Part shown: one piece after another, positions 30,326-36,639 of the stretch
How positions within the stretch are numbered: position 1 is the first letter of the stretch
Layout: each line of letters starts with the position of its first letter
The notes under the pieces: generated by a model
Seen by the model: the letters and a program-made list of their open reading frames with translations, nothing else
The model's database searches: none
What the model was told of the DNA's origin: nothing
Position numbers and translations under genes: made by a program
Assembly: GCA_903842235.1 (NCBI GenBank)
Contig: CAIMLG010000341.1
Location: 1 to 36,639, forward strand
From: an uncultured Verrucomicrobia subdivision 3 bacterium
GTDB taxonomy: Bacteria > Verrucomicrobiota > Verrucomicrobiia > Limisphaerales > UBA11358
DNA: 36,639 nt
Direction: 5' to 3'

Positions 30326-32041
30326 ATGAGCGATCAAAATACATTGGAAATCCTGATCACCACCAAGGCCGAGTTGGCGGGGGCTCAGGCGCTGCGGGAT
30401 TCCCTGGAGCAAAGCATCGGCAAGGCCAAGGCGCTCGGCAACGTGGACGAGGTCAAGAAACTCTCCGGCGAGCTGACCACGGTCAACGGCTCCATCAAAG
30501 CCGCCACCGGGGCCAATGCGGAACTGGCCGAGGCGGAAAAAGAGGGCGCGGCCGCCACGGAATTTCTCCACAAAAATCACCGCCAACTCCACACGCTGTT
30601 TGGCTTGATGCCCGGCGCGGCCGGGCAGGCCGGGGCAAGCATGCTGCAGATGTTGCGCGGACCCATCGGGCCGGCGCTGGCGCTGGGCCTGATCATTAAA
30701 AAATTAGGTGCCGATTTCAGCGAGTGGCAGGCCAATCTGGATGCCGTGGGCGCAGCGGCGGCCAAGAGTCCGTTTTCCGAGGCGATCAAACAGATCGGCA
30801 CGGACATGGAAACAGCGCGCAGCAAGGCACAGGCTTACATTGACACCATCGCCACTATCTCCCAGCACGAGGTGACAATTGCCCAGGCGCTGTCTTCGCA
30901 ATTGAGTCTGATGCACGCGCTGGCGGCCGCCCGCGACGCCGAGGCCAAGGCCAAAGAAGCGGCCGACAAGGCCAAAGTCGATTTTGACACCAAGATGGGG
31001 AATATCCGGCCAGATCAGGCCATTATCCAGGAGGCCGGCATTGAAGCCCAGGCCGCCAAGGATGAGGCCGCCGCCAAGAAGAAAAACAAGGCCGACGATG
31101 AGACCGCCAAACAGGCTGCGCTCAGTAAGTCCATCTTCAAACAGCGGGAACTGGATGCGGCGGCGGCCCAGGCCGAACAAGAATTGCTGGCCGCCCAGAA
31201 GCATCGCGATCGCGTGAAAGATTTTGGCCCCGAGGGGAAGGTCGACTTTACGACGGTAGCACCAAACAACAATCAGATTTCGGGCACGAATATAATTAAA
31301 ACCGAATCCGGATTGTCCCTGACCGAGGCGACCAGCAAAGCCCAGGAGGACCGGGATAATTGGGAAAAAAATGTCGGGACTGCGCAAAAGCGATTGGCCG
31401 ACGCCAAGAAGGTGGAAAAGTCGGGGATTAATGTGCCGGGTAACGATGTGGCTGGCGCAGAAAAGTTGCTGCAAGAAACGCTGGGTTATTACCAGATGGC
31501 CGAAGGACAGTTGAATCGTTTCCGCCAGATGCGCCGCCAGTATGACCAGGCCAATTCACCGGAAGCTAATCGCGATCTCCAGAAAAAAGAAACGGCGGCC
31601 AATGAGGCGCAGACGAAGGGCAAGGATAACGCCACGGAATCCGACCGGCTCAAGCGCGAACTGGAACAAGCGATGAAAGAGAATGCGGCCGCCACCGCCC
31701 AGATCGACAGCGAACTGGCCGCCCGTCTGACGGCCATCATGTCTCAGGCGGTCGATAAACTCGCCGAGACCAAGCTGGGCAAGGAAGTAAAGACCGGGGC
31801 CGCGCTCTCGGATAAATACAACGGCGGCGACGCACTGAGCGCTGCCGAGTCGGATTTTGTCATGCAACTGGATGCCGCCCTGGGGGGGCATGCCAAAACC
31901 CTCGCCGAGGCCGCCGCGCGCGCGGGCAAATACAACGACTCCGCGCAGACCTTCTATAACCAGTTGCTCACTCTGACCACCAAGGGTTTTGAGGGCCAGC
32001 AGAAACAGCTCGACCAGCTCTTTGTCCTGGTCAACCAATAA
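30326..32041 (+). CDS. Tape measure protein
   Basis: A 571-aa, mostly helical, Ala/Lys/Glu-rich protein with long coiled-coil stretches (EAKAKEAADKAKVDFDTKMG; ELDAAAAQAEQELLAAQKHR) and a hydrophobic segment near residues 94-128 (GLMPGAAGQAGASMLQ; GPIGPALALGLIIKK). This is the usual build of a tape measure, which sets tail length and passes into the cell envelope on ejection. At roughly 0.15 nm per residue the tail would be about 85 nm (inference). The gene lies between the exported block and the hub gene. Confidence 0.78.
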   Translation: MSDQNTLEILITTKAELAGAQALRDSLEQSIGKAKALGNVDEVKKLSGELTTVNGSIKAATGANAELAEAEKEGAAATEFLHKNHRQLHTLFGLMPGAAGQAGASMLQMLRGPIGPALALGLIIKKLGADFSEWQANLDAVGAAAAKSPFSEAIKQIGTDMETARSKAQAYIDTIATISQHEVTIAQALSSQLSLMHALAAARDAEAKAKEAADKAKVDFDTKMGNIRPDQAIIQEAGIEAQAAKDEAAAKKKNKADDETAKQAALSKSIFKQRELDAAAAQAEQELLAAQKHRDRVKDFGPEGKVDFTTVAPNNNQISGTNIIKTESGLSLTEATSKAQEDRDNWEKNVGTAQKRLADAKKVEKSGINVPGNDVAGAEKLLQETLGYYQMAEGQLNRFRQMRRQYDQANSPEANRDLQKKETAANEAQTKGKDNATESDRLKRELEQAMKENAAATAQIDSELAARLTAIMSQAVDKLAETKLGKEVKTGAALSDKYNGGDALSAAESDFVMQLDAALGGHAKTLAEAAARAGKYNDSAQTFYNQLLTLTTKGFEGQQKQLDQLFVLVNQ

Positions 32042-32046
32042 TTTTC

Positions 32047-34119
32047 ATGGATTGGCGCATTCAAAAAATCCAGGCCGATGGTTCGGCGGCGGGCGCGCCC
32101 GTCCCCTTCGCCCAACTGGGCATTGAGTCGGCCACCTTTCAGGAAAACAATCTTGCCGCCGATGTGTGGTCCCTGACCGTGGGCGGCCGGGAACTGGATG
32201 CGGCGGAATTATGGCCCTATGGCCAGTTGCTGGCCGTGCTGGACCCGCACGGCGTGCGCCGCTTTCTCGGCCGGGTGGAACCGTGGTCGCGCAGCGGCTC
32301 GCCGGATTCGCAAAATCATCTCGGCCGGCTGGTGGGGCCGTGGTGGTATCTCGCCAATAAAATCTACGAGCAGACCTTCCGCTACACGGTGGGTAATTAT
32401 GCCGAGGCCGCCGCCGGCACCGCCGATCCCATCTTCACCGCCTATACGTCGCCCCGCGTCATCCTCAACATTCTGCGCGGGGGTCCGGAGACCGGCGTGC
32501 ACGGCTGGCGCGCGGCCACCACTGGCGAGCAGATTGCCGATGCGGTCAATTGGTGCATCAGTCAGGGCGCGCCGATCGCGCTCGGCGTGGTGGACCCGGA
32601 CATGCAGCCTTTCAGCGACCAGAAAAAAGGCATCAACTGTGCGGACGTCATTCGCGCCATGTTTCAAAAAGAGCCGGATTTCGTGATGGACTGGGATTAC
32701 AGCACGCTGCCCTTTCCCACGGTCCATTTTCGAAAACAGAAAAGCCTGATCCCGGCAACGATTGATCTGCGCGCTGCGACCATTCGCGAGCAGGTCAGCA
32801 TCAAGGATCGGCCGGATTGGCAGCGCAGTTATGTCCGGATCATTTACGACCAGACGAACACCCAGGATGGCAAGTCCTACCTCAAGATCATCAGTGAAAT
32901 CTACCCCAACCTCCCGGCTGATCCGGAACTGCGGTTCCGAGGCGTGGATTTGTTTTGTGATTTGACCGGCTATTCCGCCAGCCTCACCACGCAAACCGCC
33001 GTGCTGGCCAGCCAGGCGGCGGACTTCAACAGCATTGAAACGTGGAAGAAATGGTGTCCGGCAATTGATAAAGCCAAACATGACGAAATCAAAGCGGTGG
33101 ACCTGATCGTGGATTCCGGACCGGGCGTGACCATCGTCACCAACGGCGAATACGATGCCAACGGCGATCCCGAGGCTTACGATCCCACCTGTATCTATGA
33201 GCTGATCGGCGGCTCCTGGTGCGACTGGATTCCCAACGTGAAGGCCCAGCAGGTGCGGGTGGAAGCCACGGCGATGATCACCAAGGACAAAGGCGACTCC
33301 GGCGATCAGGTGGAGCGCGTCAACCTGAGTCATGACATGACCTTGGTGAGCATTGACACCGGCGGCCAGTTTCAAGATTTCATTCAGTCGCAAAATCAGG
33401 TGACCCAGTTTGCCGAGCAAATGCCCGCCGGCCTCGCCCAAGCCATGTGGGAAAGCTGGCAGAATCTGTGCATCGAAGGCAGCTTCACCAATGTCGAAGA
33501 GATCGCCGGCCGGACCATCAGCCGTTCCAATTGTTTGAATTTTCTCACCGCCCATCCGGGCGTCGGGGGCCAGCCGGACTGGCGCAATGTGCAGGCGCTG
33601 GTGCAAAGCGTCAGCGGGGATATCGCGCGGGGTGTCACCAAGGTGGAATTCGGCGCGCCGCTCCGGATCACCGGCTACGATTTGATTGATGCCATCCGCG
33701 CCACCCGCCACCGGATCACGACCATTGATCTGAGCTATTTTTTCGGCGGCCCGCTGGGAGGTGGCGGCGGCAGCCAGGTGAAATTGGCCAAGCGGACCTA
33801 TTTGCAGAATACCCAAGCTGGCACGCCGCACATCCAAAAGAATACCGTCAGCGCCAACCCCGCGCCAAAGGGCGGCGTGGATGCCTACGTCCGCACCGAT
33901 GGCGATACCGGCGGCATGTCCTGGTCGCCCCCCAACGGGCCGATCCAGTCGCCTGTCGTCTTGGACCCGGCCGGCAGCAAAGGCAGCGATGGCAACTGGC
34001 ACCCCATCCAGTTGCGCGAGGTCAAGGTGGCCTCCCGCGCCGCTGATAACAGTTGCAAGCAGCGGACGATGATAATTTTCGGCTCCTTGATTTACAAAGC
34101 GCCGGATGATCCCGAATGA
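32047..34119 (+). CDS. Tail hub / baseplate-like protein
   Basis: A 690-aa protein directly after the tape measure. The N-terminal third (LAADVWSLTVGGRELDAAEL; RRFLGRVEPWSRSG; NCADVIRAMFQKEPDFVMDW) has the layout of gp27/gpD-type tail hubs, with a strand-rich domain followed by a region that binds the tail end. The C-terminal part holds Gly-rich linkers (GGPLGGGGGSQ) and another beta domain. No lysozyme or peptidase motif was seen. Its stop overlaps the next ATG (34116-34119). Confidence 0.66.
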   Translation: MDWRIQKIQADGSAAGAPVPFAQLGIESATFQENNLAADVWSLTVGGRELDAAELWPYGQLLAVLDPHGVRRFLGRVEPWSRSGSPDSQNHLGRLVGPWWYLANKIYEQTFRYTVGNYAEAAAGTADPIFTAYTSPRVILNILRGGPETGVHGWRAATTGEQIADAVNWCISQGAPIALGVVDPDMQPFSDQKKGINCADVIRAMFQKEPDFVMDWDYSTLPFPTVHFRKQKSLIPATIDLRAATIREQVSIKDRPDWQRSYVRIIYDQTNTQDGKSYLKIISEIYPNLPADPELRFRGVDLFCDLTGYSASLTTQTAVLASQAADFNSIETWKKWCPAIDKAKHDEIKAVDLIVDSGPGVTIVTNGEYDANGDPEAYDPTCIYELIGGSWCDWIPNVKAQQVRVEATAMITKDKGDSGDQVERVNLSHDMTLVSIDTGGQFQDFIQSQNQVTQFAEQMPAGLAQAMWESWQNLCIEGSFTNVEEIAGRTISRSNCLNFLTAHPGVGGQPDWRNVQALVQSVSGDIARGVTKVEFGAPLRITGYDLIDAIRATRHRITTIDLSYFFGGPLGGGGGSQVKLAKRTYLQNTQAGTPHIQKNTVSANPAPKGGVDAYVRTDGDTGGMSWSPPNGPIQSPVVLDPAGSKGSDGNWHPIQLREVKVASRAADNSCKQRTMIIFGSLIYKAPDDPE

Positions 34120-35552
34120 GCACCTGGGGCGTTGATCCAACCTACAGCGCGCCGGGGACGATTCAGGTGCATTCCCAGGTGCCGACGTTTTGGTTTGGCG
34201 TCTGCAGTTGCATCGGCATCCCTACCGGCTGGCTCTCCTTCCACCGCGCCGACATTGATGAGCGGCTCGGCATCGTCGGCTTCACGCCCTGGCCATGTGG
34301 TGTGCCTGGCTTTCGGCCGAGCTTCACCAACCCCTTTCAAGAAAGTAGCTATCGCGGCATCCAGCGGGAATATTCATTTGCGGGCACCACGCGGAAAGAC
34401 TCTGCCTACTTCGTTTCAGCCTGGCCGGTTTACGAGCAGGCTGCGCTGGCCAATGGAACTAAAAGCTACTCGGCGGAGCAATGGCAACTGCATCCCGAGG
34501 GCCTGGCCGGCAGCGAGAATTACCCTGCGGGCACCAGCTTCCAGCTTCAGTGGGTCGGCGCGATTTCCCCCACGGCCCTATTGGACGCGCCCATTTCTCT
34601 TCCGTATGGGCCTCGGAACATCGTTTACGATAGCACGATCCGTTGCGAAGACTTGATGACGGCCGCGATTAACGCCACCATAATTTTTAATGTCCCCGCG
34701 CCGGACCGCCGCTACGTCACCGACTGGGTTTATTTTTCCGATACCAGTGGCATTGATTTCTCAAAAAATCCCGACTCGGATGCGCCCGGAATTCCCTTGG
34801 TTTTTCCAGCCGGTTTTGCGGCCAGCTACAACTCACCTGGTGGCTGTCGTTGGGAGAATGGGAGTTTGACGTGGACGGATTCGGAATCCTCGTTTGAGGC
34901 GGATTTGGTCGTCTACCGATATATGGCTTTATATGATGGCTGGGGAACCCCATTGAATTATGCGGCCTACGGCCGGAATCCTCCAATCCAGCGCATCGTT
35001 CTGGGTCGCTACAAGGGCAGTATTAAGTTGAGCCAGAAATTCACCTGGAACGATTCGGTGACCGAAGCGGCCGCGCTCGTGACCGCCTTCGATTTTTCCG
35101 ACAAACCCGTTCGGTATAATGGCTATCAATATACCCTAGTTTGGTATGTCACCCGTTTCTTTGTGCGCATTCAGGACGGCACCATCGTCGAGGTGACTGA
35201 CAACATTGGAACGGGCAAGAGTTTTCCCGCCCCCGCCTGGCCCAGTGGCATCGGCGATCTGCTGGCGGCCAATGGCTATTACGAGGCGGCCTCGGGGCGA
35301 TTTGTCGCCGTCGCCGGCTTGCGGATGAAATACGCGAAACGGGATTATGGTTTCAACCAGAATGGCTATGACGCCAACGGGGAATACCCCATGGGAAGCT
35401 ACGGCGATTTTTACCTCAACACCGCCCCCACGCTGGCTGGGAACAATGGCCCCAATCGGAAGCTCTTCACTGTGCCGTGGAACGTGGAATCGTTGTTCCT
35501 GCCCGGCGACGTCCCTGGGATCGGCATGCTCGTATCGGCGCTGCCACCCTAA
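34116..35552 (+). CDS. Tail tip / receptor-binding candidate
   Basis: A 478-aa protein, the last late gene. It is rich in Tyr, Trp, Gly and Ser with many beta-strand-like segments (FQLQWVGAISPTALLDAP; SSFEADLVVYRYMALYDGWG; YTLVWYVTRFFVRIQDGTIV), consistent with a globular tail tip or host-recognition protein. No family was recognised. It starts in an ATGA overlap with the hub gene and has no signal peptide, unlike the fibre-like proteins upstream. Confidence 0.6.
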   Translation: MSTWGVDPTYSAPGTIQVHSQVPTFWFGVCSCIGIPTGWLSFHRADIDERLGIVGFTPWPCGVPGFRPSFTNPFQESSYRGIQREYSFAGTTRKDSAYFVSAWPVYEQAALANGTKSYSAEQWQLHPEGLAGSENYPAGTSFQLQWVGAISPTALLDAPISLPYGPRNIVYDSTIRCEDLMTAAINATIIFNVPAPDRRYVTDWVYFSDTSGIDFSKNPDSDAPGIPLVFPAGFAASYNSPGGCRWENGSLTWTDSESSFEADLVVYRYMALYDGWGTPLNYAAYGRNPPIQRIVLGRYKGSIKLSQKFTWNDSVTEAAALVTAFDFSDKPVRYNGYQYTLVWYVTRFFVRIQDGTIVEVTDNIGTGKSFPAPAWPSGIGDLLAANGYYEAASGRFVAVAGLRMKYAKRDYGFNQNGYDANGEYPMGSYGDFYLNTAPTLAGNNGPNRKLFTVPWNVESLFLPGDVPGIGMLVSALPP

Positions 35553-35804
35553 TTTAGGGTCGGTAGTTCGGCGAAAGTTTGACCAAAACGCCATTGGGAG
35601 GCAGTAAAGTGGGTTTAAACGCCTGCTGTGGTCACCTTAACGCGGGTTTAAACGTGCGTTATAGGTCAATTGCGGCGGCCGGATTTTGATCTAGAATCTG
35701 GAAAAGTTCTCAAACCTATTCTTAAAGTTCTCGTTTGGACCGCGTTTTTACACTTTCACTTTCTGCCGGTGAGGAACCGTTATTCCTCAAATATAATAAC
35801 AGTG
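35553..35804. other. Non-coding right-end region of prophage
   Basis: No gene is seen. It contains the two GGGTTTAAACG repeats listed separately, and a 6-bp hairpin GAGGAA (35771-35776) / TTCCTC (35783-35788) followed by AAATATAAT. In Mu-like phages the right end lies shortly after the last late gene and ends in CA. Several CA dinucleotides occur here, and the exact end cannot be fixed without an uninterrupted host sequence. Confidence 0.45.
35611..35654. repeat. Two phased GGGTTTAAACG repeats, candidate transposase end sites
   Basis: GGGTTTAAACG occurs at 35611-35621 and again at 35644-35654, exactly 33 bp apart (about three helical turns), with a palindromic GTTTAAAC core. Repeated transposase sites at phased spacing close to the last late gene are what a Mu-like right end would show. 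The assignment is inferential. Confidence 0.5.
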
Positions 35805-35825
35805 TCAAGATGCACCGCAGCAGCC

Positions 35826-35985
35826 CGTGAAGGTGGTTGCGCTCGTGGGTGAGAGTCCCACCCGCCGAATTGGACGGTTCACGGCGGAACGGCCCGGTGC
35901 CTGTCGCCCCGCAAGGTGGCGAGGGGAGGAAGCAGTCCGGGTATAGAACCGTTTGGAGCGGGTATGGGGGTCTTCCTGCGAGATT
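35826..35985 (+). ncRNA. Structured RNA-like segment, possible group II intron remnant
   Basis: The segment contains stable hairpins: GTGGG-TGAGAGT-CCCAC near 35843-35859 and a GC-rich stem-loop with a GCAA loop (CCCCGCAAGG, about 35907-35916) followed by GGGGAGGAAGCAGTCCGGG. The wording 'GTGAGAGTCC' and 'GAGGAAGCAGTCC' recalls 5' parts of bacterial group II introns. It abuts an integrase gene fragment, which such introns can interrupt. No reverse transcriptase frame is present, so at most a remnant. A resemblance to RNase P (GAGGAAAGTCCGG) was also noted but fits less well. Confidence 0.3.
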
Positions 35986-36215
35986 CGAGGAAACAAAGCG
36001 CCGAGGGTCGGCAAGTGGCCCAAGACGGTTTCCAGCTTCTGGCTGAGGGTGATTTGCGCCCGCGTGCCGGTCTTCTTGCGGAAATAAGTGATCGTCCGGG
36101 CTGACCAGTCAATGTCCTCGGCTTTGAGCGTGGCGGCGTCGGTCTGCGCGGCGCCGGTTTCCCAGAGCAATTGCAGGTAAAGATTCCATTCGGTCTTCGG
36201 TCCTCTATCAAGCAC
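35976..36215 (-). pseudogene. Tyrosine recombinase (site-specific integrase) fragment
   Basis: About 80 residues in frame on the minus strand match the middle of XerC/D-like integrases: 'WNLYLQLLWETGAAQTDAAT', 'LKAEDIDWSARTITYFRKKT', 'LETVLGHLPTLGALFPRIS'. The pattern 'LLW.TG....D...L..EDIDW....I.Y.RKKTG' includes the region of the catalytic Arg and Lys, here with QTD where an Arg-containing motif would be expected. Upstream of residue 1 (36215) is an in-frame stop. After about 35976 the similarity ends where the structured segment begins. Without the C-terminal catalytic H-R-Y residues this is a broken host or island gene. Confidence 0.68.
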
Positions 36216-36639
36216 TTACAAAAGCGACCCGGTTTTCAGGGGCACCCTTGCTCCAGTTTCTGGTGCGGATGAAATTTTTATTTTTTGGTGCGGTCTGGTG
36301 CGGTTTGGTGCGGTTTGGTGCGCTTTTGCCACCTTACCTCTGCCGGCTGGGCTGTGGCGGCATCGGTGACTTCAGATACATTTCACTCCCAAACGCTCAC
36401 GCGAACCTCCCCACCCGGTCAGCCGGGAGGCTTTGGCCGGTTTCATAAATCCCCCGCCGACGCGGAAAACAACCCTTGACCTGTCCGGGAAACGGGTTTA
36501 AAACCGATTTCACTGCCAACCAATAGCGATTGAATCCGGCGCGATTTTGCGCGGAATGTCCTGAAAAGCCAGATGGAAAATGAAAAAGCGGTTTAAGATT
36601 TTGAGGCTAGGGAGCGGCGGCTGTCCCATAGGATCAGCC
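36216..36639. other. Gene-free flank
   Basis: I see no convincing gene. Apart from the 10-bp tandem repeat near 36284-36323 it includes GGGTTTAAAAC at 36494-36504, similar to the repeats near 35.6 kb, and otherwise ordinary GC-rich sequence. It is probably host chromosome. Confidence 0.4.
36284..36323 (+). repeat. Four tandem copies of a 10-bp unit
   Basis: TTTGGTGCGG-type units (36284-36293, 36294-36303, 36304-36313, 36314-36323) repeat with a strict 10-bp period and one or two substitutions each; a fifth isolated copy, TCTGGTGCGG, is at 36259-36268. The period equals one DNA turn, so repeated binding on one face is possible, or simple slippage. Confidence 0.75.

Noticed and set aside
32209..34140. 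A 643-aa open frame on the minus strand opposite the tail hub gene
   Set aside because: It is a shadow of codon bias in a GC-rich gene: His/Gly/Arg-rich, no motifs, and no coupling with neighbours.
35900..35960. Resemblance to the RNase P RNA core (GAGGAAAGTCCGG)
   Set aside because: The match has two extra bases, and the expected P4 partner sequence further downstream is not found in the next 300 bp.
1..36639. CRISPR arrays and tRNA genes
   Set aside because: No series of regularly spaced repeats with unique spacers and no cloverleaf with a TTCGAAT-type arm were seen. The only tandem repeat (36284-36323) has no spacers.

Overview
The window is most of a Mu-like transposable prophage (siphovirus-type tail) followed by about 1 kb that looks like host DNA. 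The host is probably a Verrucomicrobiota bacterium of the Limisphaerales/Pedosphaera type. That inference rests on a GC-rich genome with weak or absent Shine-Dalgarno sites, a lipoprotein carrying the 'RSTNL.DW...FEFFRVR' module common in that phylum, and virion proteins that resemble Verrucomicrobia prophages rather than enterobacterial Mu. I ran no database search, so family names come from recognised motifs and gene order.

Layout. Positions 1-8304 are a leftward early operon of tightly packed genes, many joined by ATGA overlaps. In transcription order it holds a small HTH (Ner-like) protein, several unknowns, a DUF3102-like HTH protein, a MuA-type DDE transposase, a MuB-type AAA+ ATPase, a winged-helix-like protein, a Gam-type DNA-end protector, a DUF551 protein interrupted by an amber codon, a repeat-rich basic protein, an ASCH-like protein and a DUF5131 protein cut by the window edge. 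Positions 8305-8387 form a divergent operator/promoter region with symmetric TTGACA boxes. A repressor-like gene at 8388, which appears frameshifted near its 3' end, faces right. From 8.9 to 12.8 kb lies a mixed accessory/lysis-like stretch with two lipoproteins, small membrane proteins, and a 301-aa membrane protein framed by a 14-bp direct repeat.

From 12.8 to 35.55 kb is the rightward late operon. Head genes: small and large terminase, DNA adenine methylase, a Mu gp29-type portal carrying an inserted domain, protease/scaffold, decoration protein, major capsid, then after a strong terminator gp36-type, MuF-type and gpG-type proteins. Tail genes: a terminator-like protein with a chitobiase-type C-terminal domain, the tail tube, small tail proteins, tape measure, hub and a tip protein. 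Embedded in the late operon are five proteins with convincing Sec, lipoprotein or pilin-type signal peptides. Four of them form an unbroken block (26671-30322) just before the tape measure gene. This is the most unusual element here, because phage virions are normally assembled in the cytoplasm.

Positions 35553-36639 hold two phased GGGTTTAAACG repeats that may be transposase end sites, a structured-RNA-like segment, a fragment of a tyrosine integrase gene and a short tandem repeat. The exact prophage right end could not be fixed. The left end lies outside the window because the early operon runs off position 1. No endolysin was recognised.
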